DNA of 64,000 nucleotides from an uncultured Oscillospiraceae bacterium (GTDB lineage Bacteria; Bacillota; Clostridia; Oscillospirales; Oscillospiraceae), in assembly GCA_934589705.1 (NCBI GenBank), contig CAKTOH010000001.1, positions 184,061-248,060 on the forward strand. Reading direction: 5' to 3'. Below, one piece after another: positions 42,001-50,529 of the stretch. Each line of letters opens with the position of its first letter. The first letter of the stretch is position 1. Below the pieces are notes generated by a model. The model ran no database searches. It saw only the letters and a list, made by a program, of their open reading frames with translations, and had not been told where the DNA came from. The translations under genes were made by a program, and so were the position numbers.

Positions 42001-42869
42001 ACCTGTTTCCTCCCAGCGGTCAGACCTTGCAGATGTTCGTAAAGTGTCTGCGCGCATTCTTCCGGTTCCAATTTGTCAAGGGGCAGGTCAAAGCCCTGCT
42101 TGTTCAGCTCCCAGCACAGCTCCACCGTCTCCGGAGAAGCCAGGCCTAAGCTGTGAAGCAGTTCCACCTGGGCAAAAACCTGCTGAGGCGTGCCGTCGGC
42201 GGCTACCTTGCCCTTGTTCAGCACCACCACCCGGTCGGCTTTCGCCGCCTCGTCCATGTGGTGGGTAATGAGCACCACGGTAATGCCCTTCTCCCGGTTC
42301 AGCCGTCCGATGGTGTCAATGACCTCCCGGCGGCCTCTGGGATCCAGCATGGCGGTGGGCTCGTCCAGGACGATGCACCTGGGCTCCATGGCAATGATGC
42401 CCGCAATGGCAACGCGCTGCTTCTGTCCGCCGGACAGAAGATGGGGAGCATGCTCCCGGTACTCGTACATCTCCACCTGTTTCAGCGCACTGTCCACTCT
42501 GCGGCGAATCTCCGGGCTGGCAATGCCCAGGTTCTCCGGGCCGAAGGCCACATCCTCCTCCACCACGTTGGCAACGATCTGGTTGTCCGGATTCTGGAAG
42601 ACCATGCCCACGTTCCGGCGGACGGTGAGAATCCGATCCTCGTTGGAGGTGTCAATGCCGCAGACATAGACCTTGCCGCCGGTGGGAAGCAGGATGGAAT
42701 TGAAGTGCTTGGCCAGGGTGGATTTTCCGCAGCCGTTGGTGCCGAGGATGGCCACGAAGGAACCTTCCTGAACGGTCAGGTTCAGATCCTCAAAAACCGG
42801 GATGCCCGGGGTGCCCTCCACCCCGGGATAGGCGTAGGCTAGGTGTTCTACTGAAATGATATCGCTCAA
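41997..42869 (-). CDS. ecfA1: Energy-coupling factor ATPase EcfA1
   Basis: 290-residue ABC ATPase. Walker A GTNGCGKST, signature LLSGGQKQRVAIAGI, Walker B RCIVLDEPTAMLDP. The start is taken as TTG at 42869 (MSDIISVEHLAYAYPG) because GGAGGAACAAAA precedes it; an in-frame upstream extension overlaps the methyltransferase gene and has no family similarity. First gene of the ecfA1-ecfA2-ecfT-truA operon, 13 bases after the methyltransferase. Confidence 0.94.
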   Translation of the reverse strand: MSDIISVEHLAYAYPGVEGTPGIPVFEDLNLTVQEGSFVAILGTNGCGKSTLAKHFNSILLPTGGKVYVCGIDTSNEDRILTVRRNVGMVFQNPDNQIVANVVEEDVAFGPENLGIASPEIRRRVDSALKQVEMYEYREHAPHLLSGGQKQRVAIAGIIAMEPRCIVLDEPTAMLDPRGRREVIDTIGRLNREKGITVVLITHHMDEAAKADRVVVLNKGKVAADGTPQQVFAQVELLHSLGLASPETVELCWELNKQGFDLPLDKLEPEECAQTLYEHLQGLTAGRKQV

Positions 42870-42882
42870 TTTTGTTCCTCCC

Positions 42883-43749
42883 TCAGGGCATCCAGCGTCC
42901 GGTGGCACCGCAGGGCAGCACCAGCCCGGACTGCCGCACGGGCAGTCCCAGCTCGCCGGCCTGGGTCTTACCGCCGTAAAGGCTGCCGAAAACCACGTCC
43001 GAGGCGTAGGCCACCGCCGAGGGGGCCAGACCCGTGGTATAGGAATTGATGATGACAAACAAAGGGTTATCGGACAGCACCTTGGCTGTCTCCTGCAGGA
43101 AGGGATAGAAGCTGGTCTCCATCTTCCAGATTTCCCCGCCGGGCCCTCTGCCGTAGCTGGGAGGATCCATGATGATGCCGTCGTACTTTCTGCCCCGGCG
43201 AATCTCCCGCTGGATGAATTTGGCGCAGTCGTCCACCATCCAGTGGATGGGACGGTCAGCAAGGTTTGACGCCACGGCGTTTTCCTTGGCCCAGGCCACC
43301 ATGCCCTTGGAGGCATCCACATGGAACACCTCCGCGCCGCCGGCGGCGGCGGCTAAGGTTGCGCCGCCGGAATAGGCAAACAGGTTCAGCACCCGCACCG
43401 GCCGGCCGGCGCAGGCCACCTTTTCCCGAATGAAATCCCAGTTGGCCGCCTGCTCCGGGAAAACACCGGTGTGCTTGAAATTCATGGGTTTGACGTTAAA
43501 GGTCAGGTAGTCCTTATAGCGGATCTGCCACCGCTCGGGCAGGGTGTTTTCCGTCCAGTGGCCGCCGCCGGTATTGGAGCGGACATAGCGGGCATCGTAC
43601 TGCTTCCACTGGGGGGCTCTGCGGGGGGTATCCCAGATCACCTGGGGATCCGGACGCACCAGGATATGACTGCCCCAGCGTTCCAGCCGTTCGCCGCCGG
43701 AGGCATCGAGCACCTCGTAGTCCTTCCATTCATCGGAAATCCACAGCAT
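42883..43749 (-). CDS. Class I SAM-dependent rRNA methyltransferase-like protein
   Basis: 288 residues. The SAM site is LNLFAYSGGATLAAAAGGAEVFHVDASKG near residues 118-146, and the catalytic segment is IIMDPPSYGRGPGGEIWK near 190. This arrangement resembles RlmI/RlmK-type 23S rRNA methyltransferases, but an N-terminal PUA domain is not visible, so the base and position modified are unknown. Upstream GAGGAGTAAACAC supports the ATG at 43749. It precedes the ecf genes on the same strand. Confidence 0.85.
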   Translation of the reverse strand: MLWISDEWKDYEVLDASGGERLERWGSHILVRPDPQVIWDTPRRAPQWKQYDARYVRSNTGGGHWTENTLPERWQIRYKDYLTFNVKPMNFKHTGVFPEQAANWDFIREKVACAGRPVRVLNLFAYSGGATLAAAAGGAEVFHVDASKGMVAWAKENAVASNLADRPIHWMVDDCAKFIQREIRRGRKYDGIIMDPPSYGRGPGGEIWKMETSFYPFLQETAKVLSDNPLFVIINSYTTGLAPSAVAYASDVVFGSLYGGKTQAGELGLPVRQSGLVLPCGATGRWMP

Positions 43750-43793
43750 GTGTTTACTCCTCTTCTCTTAATTTCTTCTTTTTCTCAAAGGCC

Positions 43794-46508
43794 TCAGCCG
43801 TCGTAGTTATCCGGGTTATAGAAGCCGGAATCATCGTAGCTGTCGGGTGCCTGGGTGTTGCCGGTGTCCATGTTGCCGGGAGGCGACTGGTGCACCATGC
43901 ACTCCAGATAGGGAGTGCCGTTGGGATTGCTGCGGTCGTTGTTGAAGCCCCGCCAGACTCCGCCGCCGTCCAGGTAGATTCCGCCGGAATCCAGGTACTG
44001 ATCCAAAAGGCCTACCCGGGAGGCGCTGCGGATTTCCTGCACCTCCTCAGGCGTCAGCTTCACGAGAGATGCCCGGTAGATGCCGTTTTCCGGGTACTGG
44101 CTGCAATACTCCGTGGCAACACCGCCGCCGATGGCGCAGAAGTCCACCATCACATGCTTGTCGCAGGTTTCCGTGGGCACGTCCTCAGGGTAGACGTTGG
44201 CGTAGACCACCCGATCAAACTTCCGGACGTCCGACTTGCAGGCATCCGTGGCAAGCTTTCCGGAATCCAGGCAGACGGCAACGGTGGTGAAGGCGTTGCC
44301 ATCGTAGAGCGCTTCCTTGGGAAGTCCCTCGTGGATAGGCTGCATGACTTTGCGCCACAGCACCGCCGCGGGGTTCGTACCGATGTTGATCTGCTCGGGC
44401 TGGTCGTAGCCCACCCAGACCGCGGCGGTATAATGGGTGGTATAGCCGCAGAACCACCGATCCCGGTTGGAGGAGGTGGTGCCGGTCTTGCCGGCAATGG
44501 ACTGACCGCCGAACAGAGCCGCGCCGCCGGTGCCGTTGTTGGCGGCGCTGTACAGGCAGTAGTTCATATAATTGACGGACTTTTCGCTCAGAATCTTCCG
44601 GCTGTCCTGGGTATTGTCCAGCACCAGCTCGCCGTCGCTGTTATAGACCTTGGTGTACAGCCGGGACTGACGGAAAACGCCGTCGTTGGCAAAGGTGGCG
44701 TAAGCCGTAGCCATTTCCTGGACCGTAGAGCCCAGGGTCAGCGCACCCAGAGCCAGGGGGGCAAGGCCTACATCGGACTTGACCTCATACTCCGTGGGGT
44801 AGCTTTCCACCAGGCTATTCTGGCCGAAGTTATACTTGGCGAAGCTATAGCCGTACTCGATGCCGATGGCGTCCAGGGTGCGGGCGGAAATGGTATTCAC
44901 CGAGGACACGATGCCCTGGTACACCGTCCGGGCGTACTTGTACTGCCGGTTGTCGTTTTTGGGCCAGTTTCCATTGGTATAGGTGATGGGCAGGTCTTTG
45001 AAGACTGTAGCCGGGGTCACCTTGCCGGACTCGAAGGCAGGGGCGTAGACGGAAATGGGCTTCTGGGAGGAACCGGTCTGAAGCTTTGCCTGCGTGGCAC
45101 GGTTGTAGCCCATGAAGGTGGTCTTCTCCCCTACGCCGCCGGCCAGGGCTACCACGTCGCCGGTGGTATTGTCGATGACCACAATGGCGGACTGGAGCTG
45201 CTGGTTGCTCCGGGTGGAGGGGATATTGTCCAGGTTGTTGTAGATTTCATCCACCTGCTTCTGGACGTCCATGTCCATGGTGGTATAAATATGGTAGCCG
45301 CCCTTCTGAATCTTGTCCAGGTAGATGTTCCGGGCATTCTCGTCCATGTTCTCCCAGGCCTTTCCGTCCTGCCCGGCAAGGTAGGAGGCAAAATCCACAA
45401 GCACCGCGTCCACAAACCAGGAATACACATGCTGGGAAGCGTCGGTTTTCACGGAGGTGGCGCTGCCGCAGACAGGACAGTAGCACACGTCCCCCTCGCC
45501 GGTGAAGTGACTGCGGGTATTCTGGTAGCCGCACTCATCGTTGCTGCACACCGTCCACCGATCCTCGGCGGCGATGCCCTCCTTGAAGACCATTTCCTGA
45601 TTCACGGCCTTGGTATATTCATCGTCCGTCAGGTAGCCCTGGTCGTGCATCTCGCTGAGCACGTTCAGCTGACGGTAGCGGTTCCGCTCCGCGCCGCTGC
45701 GCTCCTGGCCTTTGTACTTGTAAACGCTCTGGGAATAGGGATTGAAGAGGGACGGGTTGTTGGTGATGCTGATGAGGCTGGCGCACTCGGCAGGGGTCAG
45801 GCTTTGCAGCTCCTTGCCGAAATACTCCGCCGCCGCGCTCTTGACGCCGTAGCAGCCCCGACCCAGGTAGATCTCATTGAGGTAATACTCCATAATGAGG
45901 TCTTTGTCATACTGCTTCTCGAAGAGCTGGGCCCGGAAAATCTCCATCACCTTCCGCTGGACGGTGATGCTCTTCTCCTGGGTCAGGTTTTTCACCAGCT
46001 GCTGGGTAATGGTGGAGCCGCCGAACTGCTGATCGCCGCCGAAGAACATATTCAGACAGGCCTTGACGGTGGTAATCCAGTCCACGCCCTGATGCTCATA
46101 GAACCGCTTATCCTCAATGGCCACCGCCGCGTGAACCATGGCCTCGGGAATCTCGTCCAGGCTGGCCCACTGCCGGTCGGTGGTGGTGTAAATCTGCTGG
46201 AGCTGCTGAATATCGCCGCTGTTATCCACATAATAAATAAAGGAGGTGCGGGCCAGGTCATAGTCGTCCATGGACCAGTTGCCGGCCTCCCCCAGAATGT
46301 CGTTCTGGAGATAGTCGCCCAGCGTACCCGCAAAAACGGCGCCGCAGATGAGCAGAATCAGCAGCACCGTCGCCGCCGCGCCGATGGCAACCTTGACGAG
46401 GGAAAGAACCCCGGAGCCGGCGGTGTACAGGAGCTTGATCAGCCAGTGAGGATCCCAGTCCTGTCTGGGTTTTTTCCCTCTCCTGTTAAAAAAATGGTCT
46501 TTTGCCAT
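43794..46508 (-). CDS. Class A penicillin-binding protein with an internal four-cysteine insert
   Basis: 904-residue bifunctional peptidoglycan synthase. A short cytoplasmic tail and one membrane segment (about residues 30-55) precede the GT51 transglycosylase domain with the catalytic Glu in AAVAIEDKRFYEHQGVDW and the GGSTITQQLVKN motif. The transpeptidase domain has the active-site Ser in TGSSQKPISVYAP and KTGTTSSNRD. Between them, at about residues 318-350, is CSNDECGYQ...GDVCYCPVCGSATS, a zinc-ribbon-like insert not part of standard PBP1. The C-terminus is Asn/Asp-rich. The ATG at 46508 follows CGGAGGTATTCCT. Confidence 0.92.
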   Translation of the reverse strand: MAKDHFFNRRGKKPRQDWDPHWLIKLLYTAGSGVLSLVKVAIGAAATVLLILLICGAVFAGTLGDYLQNDILGEAGNWSMDDYDLARTSFIYYVDNSGDIQQLQQIYTTTDRQWASLDEIPEAMVHAAVAIEDKRFYEHQGVDWITTVKACLNMFFGGDQQFGGSTITQQLVKNLTQEKSITVQRKVMEIFRAQLFEKQYDKDLIMEYYLNEIYLGRGCYGVKSAAAEYFGKELQSLTPAECASLISITNNPSLFNPYSQSVYKYKGQERSGAERNRYRQLNVLSEMHDQGYLTDDEYTKAVNQEMVFKEGIAAEDRWTVCSNDECGYQNTRSHFTGEGDVCYCPVCGSATSVKTDASQHVYSWFVDAVLVDFASYLAGQDGKAWENMDENARNIYLDKIQKGGYHIYTTMDMDVQKQVDEIYNNLDNIPSTRSNQQLQSAIVVIDNTTGDVVALAGGVGEKTTFMGYNRATQAKLQTGSSQKPISVYAPAFESGKVTPATVFKDLPITYTNGNWPKNDNRQYKYARTVYQGIVSSVNTISARTLDAIGIEYGYSFAKYNFGQNSLVESYPTEYEVKSDVGLAPLALGALTLGSTVQEMATAYATFANDGVFRQSRLYTKVYNSDGELVLDNTQDSRKILSEKSVNYMNYCLYSAANNGTGGAALFGGQSIAGKTGTTSSNRDRWFCGYTTHYTAAVWVGYDQPEQINIGTNPAAVLWRKVMQPIHEGLPKEALYDGNAFTTVAVCLDSGKLATDACKSDVRKFDRVVYANVYPEDVPTETCDKHVMVDFCAIGGGVATEYCSQYPENGIYRASLVKLTPEEVQEIRSASRVGLLDQYLDSGGIYLDGGGVWRGFNNDRSNPNGTPYLECMVHQSPPGNMDTGNTQAPDSYDDSGFYNPDNYDG

Positions 46509-46720
46509 AGGAATACCTCCGTAAACAGGGCCCTGCCCCGCAAAAAGCCTGGAAATCAGTTCGCCGCATTGCCATGTGCATAGCAATACGGATTAGATTA
46601 TAGCATACCAAAATGCAAAACGAAAGTACTAATTTTTGAATTCCTTATGAACTTTCGCGGCAGTCTTCCTCATAACCGGAAAAATCCGGGTTACACTAGC
46701 TTCGGAAGGAGGGATTGCCT

Positions 46721-46945
46721 ATGCGCTGGCGCGGATTGTCCTCCGTGATTGCGGCATTTCTTGTCATTGTAGGCTCCTGGAAGGGGTATCTGGCCCTGTT
46801 TGACCCGGGAAAACAGGAGCCGAAGCAGATTTTTCCCCGGCTGGTTTCTTCCCTGCCGGAAGCCGACCAGAAGGCTTTGGAGGCGGGAATTTCCGTTCGG
46901 AATCAACGGGATTTGGAGAGCTTGCTGGAGGATTACCTTTCCTGA
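46721..46945 (+). CDS. Small membrane protein, unknown
   Basis: 74 residues: one hydrophobic segment near the N-terminus (LSSVIAAFLVIVGSWKGYLAL), then a charged tail with EADQKALEAGISVRNQRDLESLLEDYLS, likely helical. GAAGGAGGGATTGCCT precedes the ATG. It is divergent from the PBP gene. Family not recognised. Confidence 0.7.
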   Translation: MRWRGLSSVIAAFLVIVGSWKGYLALFDPGKQEPKQIFPRLVSSLPEADQKALEAGISVRNQRDLESLLEDYLS

Positions 46946-47005
46946 CAAAATGAGCGGTTTTCCGACCTGAAAATTTCACAGTTGGTTTTCGTACAATTTT
47001 CCCTC

Positions 47006-47034
47006 TTGATTTTATGGAGCCGGGGCGGTAGAAT
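47006..47034 (+). promoter_or_regulatory. Promoter for the DUF1292 gene
   Basis: TTGATT at 47006-47011, 17-base spacer, TAGAAT at 47029-47034. Confidence 0.75.
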
Positions 47035-47063
47035 AGAGCCATCCGAGGAAGAGGAGCAGGGGT

Positions 47064-47348
47064 ATGGATCAGTACGGTTCCGATTTTATCACCATCACCG
47101 ACGACGAGGGAAAGGAATACGAGCTGGAAGTACTCAGTACACTGGAGTATAACGGCTGCACCTACATGGCTGTCATTCCCGCGGGAGACAGTCAGGATAC
47201 CTTGCAGCTGGAGGTCAGCATTCTCAAATCCATCGAGGAAGACGGTGAGCCGATTCTTTGCACCATTGACGATGAGCAGGAATTGGAAGCGGTCTATGAC
47301 CTCATTATGGACTCCCTTTACGAGGAAGATTCCGAAGAGGAAGAATAA
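47064..47348 (+). CDS. DUF1292 domain protein (YrzB-like)
   Basis: 94 residues, very acidic. FITITDDEGKEYELEVLSTLEYNGCTYMAVIP followed by VSILKSIEEDGEPILCTIDDEQE matches the DUF1292 (YrzB) family, common in Firmicutes near ruvX and other housekeeping genes; biochemical role unknown. GAGGAGCAGGGGT precedes the ATG. A 6S-like RNA follows immediately. Confidence 0.9.
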   Translation: MDQYGSDFITITDDEGKEYELEVLSTLEYNGCTYMAVIPAGDSQDTLQLEVSILKSIEEDGEPILCTIDDEQELEAVYDLIMDSLYEEDSEEEE

Positions 47349-47357
47349 AATTTGTTA

Positions 47358-47590
47358 TCTTCCTGCTTGGTACGTTGGCATGTCCTTTTGGACCCACATT
47401 TTTTACTAGGGAAGTTAGACTTCCTGTTCTGTTTGCAGACCTCCCGCCTGCGCTGCGACGTAGGGTGGACGCTGGGAGCAGTAAGGTTCAGGAGCGGCAA
47501 CCCACCTGCCTTTTCGTGCAGGTCATAATTGGATGTGCTACGGCTAAAGCGGGGTGCCTGGGGAGCTTCGGCTCCCCAGGTTTTTTATTT
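47358..47590 (+). ncRNA. ssrS: 6S-like RNA (candidate ssrS)
   Basis: A long rod can be folded: CCTGCTT...CGT (47362-47374) with ACG...AAGCGGGG (47540-47554), and TGGCATGTCC (47376-47385) with GGATGTGCTA (47531-47540). Inside are a CTTCCTG/CAGGAG and CTCCC/GGGAG apical stem and a small CCTGC/GCAGG hairpin on the 3' side of the central opening, as in Firmicutes 6S RNAs. It ends in a GGGGAGC-TTCG-GCTCCCC terminator with TTTTTT. The 6S name is by architecture, not by a model score. Confidence 0.6.
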
Positions 47591-47613
47591 TGGGGGCAGC
47601 ATCACACAATTCA

Positions 47614-47640
47614 TGTAGGGGCCGATGCCCTCATCGACCC
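47614..47640. repeat. Short palindromic repeat family F, copy 1
   Basis: TGTAGGGGCCGATGCCCTCATCGACCC; the inverse-oriented near copy is at 55647-55673. Contains the GCCGATGCCCTCATCG stem. Confidence 0.6.
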
Positions 47641-47667
47641 AAAACAAGAGAAAGCGCTTTTTTCCTT

Positions 47668-47805
47668 CCCTCCATAAATATTTCAGTGCTGATCCCTCCG
47701 GGGGCAAGGTTCTTGTCTCGGCAAGAACCTTGAGAAGAAGCCGACTCAAGGGGCGCTGCCGAAAAGCCGCCCCCTTGAGAATCTCCCGGCCGCCCTAATG
47801 AACTG
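47668..47805. repeat. Dispersed hairpin repeat family A, copy 3
   Basis: CCTCCATAAATATTTCAGTG, the CAAGGTTCTTG/CAAGAACCTTG hairpin, then the CTCAAGGGGC...GCCCCCTTGAG arm. Parallel to 15695-15870. Confidence 0.75.
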
Positions 47806-47839
47806 CGTCAGGAGCTTGAACCTACGGTGAGGCGCAAAG

Positions 47840-47970
47840 GCTCCCCTTGCTGACCAAGGGGAGCCTCTGGGTGCTCCCGCACCAGTGCATTCTTCGACAA
47901 TTTCAAGAAGATCGAGGCGACCTCATCCGGCTCTTCGAGCCACCTTCCCCTCCCAAGGGAAGGCTTTTGA
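47840..47970. repeat. Hairpin pair including repeat family G, copy 2
   Basis: AGGCTCCCCTTG/CAAGGGGAGCCT hairpin (about 47840-47868) followed by GACCTCATCCGGCTC...GAGCCACCTTCCCCTC and a CCTTCCC/GGGAAGG stem; the second part is the inverse of 15618-15690. No gene in 47591-48021. Confidence 0.55.
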
Positions 47971-48021
47971 CCTGAGAATTGTAAATTTTTTCTCTATTTT
48001 TCTATTTTCCGGCTTTTCCCC

Positions 48022-48050
48022 TTGCATGTGACCGGGTTTTCGGTTATAAT
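48022..48050 (+). promoter_or_regulatory. Promoter for the parvulin gene
   Basis: TTGCAT at 48022-48027, 17-base spacer, TATAAT at 48045-48050. Confidence 0.75.
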
Positions 48051-48109
48051 ACCGAGGTCTATGCTATTTTCGGCAAAACACACGAAGACATTTGAGAGGA
48101 TTTGATCAC

Positions 48110-49756
48110 ATGAGTGCATCCAGCAAAAAACAGCTCCGCAAGGAGCAGGGTGCCGGAAAGCTGACCGAAAAGCAGCTTGCTGCCCAGAAGGAAGCTTCCG
48201 CCACCCGCCTGTACACCGCAGCCTTTGTTGTTGTTCTGGTGGTTCTGCTCGCCATCGCCATTTTCGTGGGCGTGAACCAGACCATCAAGAACAGCGGCTA
48301 CAAGGAGCAGCACACCGTCGCCGTCCAGATCGGCGATCATAAGCTGAGCAACGCGGAAATGAACTACTACTTCTTTGACGCGGTCAACACCTTCTATTCC
48401 AGCTACGGCAGCTACGCCGGTATGTTCGGCCTGGACACCAGCAAGCCTCTGGACCAGCAGGTAACGGACGAGGAGTCCGGCCGCACCTGGGCTGACGACT
48501 TCCTGGAATCCGCCAAGGAGACTGCCCGGAACGTCTACGCCATGTCCGATGCCGCCGAGGCCGCGGGCTTCACCCTGCCGGAGGACAAGGCCGCGGAGCT
48601 GGAGCAGAACCTGGCTTCCATCGACACCTATGCCAAGCTCTACGGCTTCCAGAGCGGCAAGGCCTATCTGCAGGCCATGTACGGCAAGGGCGCTACCGTG
48701 GAAGGCTTCCGGGAGTATTCCACTCGCAGTGCCCTGGCAGACGCTTACTACGCCAATTACTCCGATTCCCTGACCTACACCGATGACCAGATCGCCGCCA
48801 AGGATGCCGAGGATCCCAAGGTCTACTCCTCCTACTCCTATCACGCCTACTATATGGCCATCTCCAAGTTCCGTACCGGCGGCACGACGGATGCCGACGG
48901 CAACACCACCTACACCGACGCGGAGAACGCCGCTGCCGAGGCCGCTCTGAGAGCCGCCGCCGAAAGCCTGGTTTCCGATGAAATCGACTCTCCCGAGGCT
49001 CTGGATGCCGCCATCGCCGCTCTGAGCATCAATGCCGATGAGGAATCCGCCGCCAGCACCGCCAGCACCAACGTCCGCTACTCCTCTCTGAACAGCACCT
49101 ACCAGGACTGGGTCAGCGACAGCAGCCGGAAGGCCGGCGACAAGCAGGTGTTTGAGAGCACCACCACAAACGACGACGGCACCGAGACCCTCAGCGGCTG
49201 CTATGTGGTCTACTACGACGGCTCCACCGACAACGAGTTCCCCATGGTGAACGTGCGCCACATTCTGGTCAAGCCCGCCCATCCCACCGATGAGGCCGAG
49301 GACGCCCACGCCGACGGCGAGACCTACTCCGCCGAGGAATGGGCTGCCGCCAAGGCTGCCGCCGAGGAAATCTACAACCAGTGGAAGTCCGGCGAGGCCA
49401 CCGAGGACAGCTTTGCCGCCCTGGCAAACGAGAAGTCTGACGACGGCGACGGTACCACCGGCGGCCTGTATCAGAACGTGACCCCCGGCCAGATGGTGCA
49501 GGCCTTCAACGACTGGTGCTTCGATTCCAGCCGGAAGAGCGGCGACACCGGCATTGTGGAGACCCAGTACGGCTACCACGTCATGTACTTCGTGGGCACC
49601 AGCGACATCACCTACCGCACCTCTCTGATTCAGAGCGATCTGCGCAGCGCGGATGTGGCCGCCTGGCAGGAGGAGCTGGTCAACGCCCTGACCATCACCG
49701 ACGGCGACACCAGCTATATCCGCACCGACCTGGTGATCAACGCCAACGGCCAGTAA
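48110..49756 (+). CDS. Membrane-anchored parvulin-type peptidyl-prolyl isomerase (SurA/PrsA-like)
   Basis: 548 residues. A charged cytoplasmic start is followed by one membrane segment (about residues 37-60, LYTAAFVVVLVVLLAIAIFVGV), then a SurA N-terminal-like region (VAVQIGDHKLSNAEMNYYF) and long helical stretches rich in Ala and Glu. The PpiC domain begins near residue 380 with VNVRHILVKPAHP and continues through DGDGTTGGLYQNVTPGQMV to YGYHVMYFVG. It should assist folding of exported proteins outside the membrane. There is no lipobox, unlike classical PrsA. A promoter and terminator bracket the gene. The ATG at 48110 follows GAGAGGATTTGATCAC. Confidence 0.88.
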   Translation: MSASSKKQLRKEQGAGKLTEKQLAAQKEASATRLYTAAFVVVLVVLLAIAIFVGVNQTIKNSGYKEQHTVAVQIGDHKLSNAEMNYYFFDAVNTFYSSYGSYAGMFGLDTSKPLDQQVTDEESGRTWADDFLESAKETARNVYAMSDAAEAAGFTLPEDKAAELEQNLASIDTYAKLYGFQSGKAYLQAMYGKGATVEGFREYSTRSALADAYYANYSDSLTYTDDQIAAKDAEDPKVYSSYSYHAYYMAISKFRTGGTTDADGNTTYTDAENAAAEAALRAAAESLVSDEIDSPEALDAAIAALSINADEESAASTASTNVRYSSLNSTYQDWVSDSSRKAGDKQVFESTTTNDDGTETLSGCYVVYYDGSTDNEFPMVNVRHILVKPAHPTDEAEDAHADGETYSAEEWAAAKAAAEEIYNQWKSGEATEDSFAALANEKSDDGDGTTGGLYQNVTPGQMVQAFNDWCFDSSRKSGDTGIVETQYGYHVMYFVGTSDITYRTSLIQSDLRSADVAAWQEELVNALTITDGDTSYIRTDLVINANGQ

Positions 49757-49777
49757 CCCCCGAAAACGTGAATAAGA

Positions 49778-49816
49778 ATCCCTCCCAGGGTCAAACTTCC
49801 CTGGGAGGATTTTTTT
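49778..49816 (+). terminator. Terminator whose 3' arm contains the next gene's ribosome site
   Basis: CCTCCCAGGG (49781-49790) pairs with CCCTGGGAGG (49799-49808), followed by seven T and directly by the ATG of the TauE-like gene. GGGAGGA in the 3' arm is the only ribosome site available to that gene. Confidence 0.85.
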
Positions 49817-50170
49817 ATGAAGGAACGATTGGGGCTGATCATCGCGGGAGCCGGGGCCGGGCTGGTAGCCGGGCTCTTCGGAGCGGGCGGCGGGCTGGTG
49901 CTGGTGCCCCTGCTGGGGCTGCTGACGGGGCTAAAAAATCAAGAGGTTTTCGCCGTTTCCCTGTCCATTATTCTGCCGGTGTGTCTGGTGAGCATCGCCG
50001 TGACGGCCATGGCGGCGGGAATCGACTTTGCCTCTGCCCTGCCCTATCTGCCCGGCAGCGCGTTGGGCGGGCTGGCCGCCGGGGTTTGGGGAACAAAAAT
50101 CCCAGCCCAGTGGCTTCACCGTGGGCTGGGGCTTCTGATCGTCTGGGGAGGGATTCGGTATTTATGCTGA
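49817..50170 (+). CDS. Half-size TauE/SafE family membrane protein, N-terminal-type unit
   Basis: 117 residues with four hydrophobic segments. GAGAGLVAGLFGAGGGLVLVPLLGLL is the glycine-rich TauE/SafE repeat motif (full-length members are ~250 residues with two such repeats). Its stop overlaps the start of the second unit by 7 bases. The pair together would make a complete carrier, probably for sulfite, sulfoacetate or another organosulfur anion, by family. Confidence 0.8.
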   Translation: MKERLGLIIAGAGAGLVAGLFGAGGGLVLVPLLGLLTGLKNQEVFAVSLSIILPVCLVSIAVTAMAAGIDFASALPYLPGSALGGLAAGVWGTKIPAQWLHRGLGLLIVWGGIRYLC

Positions 50171-50529
50171 ATTCCCTGCCTGTTTGTTTGGTGGTCGGAA
50201 CGGTTCTGGGCTTTCTCACCGGCCTTGGGATCGGCGGCGGGAGCCTGCTGATGCTGTGGCTGACCCTGGTGCTGGGAGTTTCTCAGGCCGAGGCACGGCA
50301 GATCAACCTGCTTTTCTTTCTTCCTTCTGCGCTGATCAGCTGCTGGATGCACAAAAGGCAGGGCACGCTGAATTGGAAAACCAGCCTTCCCGGCATGATC
50401 TCCGGCTGCGCCACCGCTGGCCTTGGCAGTTGGATTGCCGCAAGTCTTGACACCGAAGTGCTCAAAAAGCCCTTTGGGATTCTGCTGCTGATCGCCGGTG
50501 CGCGGGAGCTGTTTTATCGGCGCAAATAG
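50164..50529 (+). CDS. Half-size TauE/SafE family membrane protein, second unit
   Basis: 121 residues with four hydrophobic segments; GTVLGFLTGLGIGGGSLLMLWL is again the TauE repeat motif and AEARQINLLFFLPSA follows as in the family. The frame differs from the first unit, so this is a separate polypeptide, not a readthrough product. Its last 16 bases overlap the 3' end of ruvX on the other strand. Confidence 0.8.
   Translation: MLNSLPVCLVVGTVLGFLTGLGIGGGSLLMLWLTLVLGVSQAEARQINLLFFLPSALISCWMHKRQGTLNWKTSLPGMISGCATAGLGSWIAASLDTEVLKKPFGILLLIAGARELFYRRK

Noticed and set aside
42870..43322. 150-residue N-terminal extension of EcfA1
   Set aside because: It overlaps the methyltransferase gene in another frame and has no family similarity; TTG at 42869 has a ribosome site.
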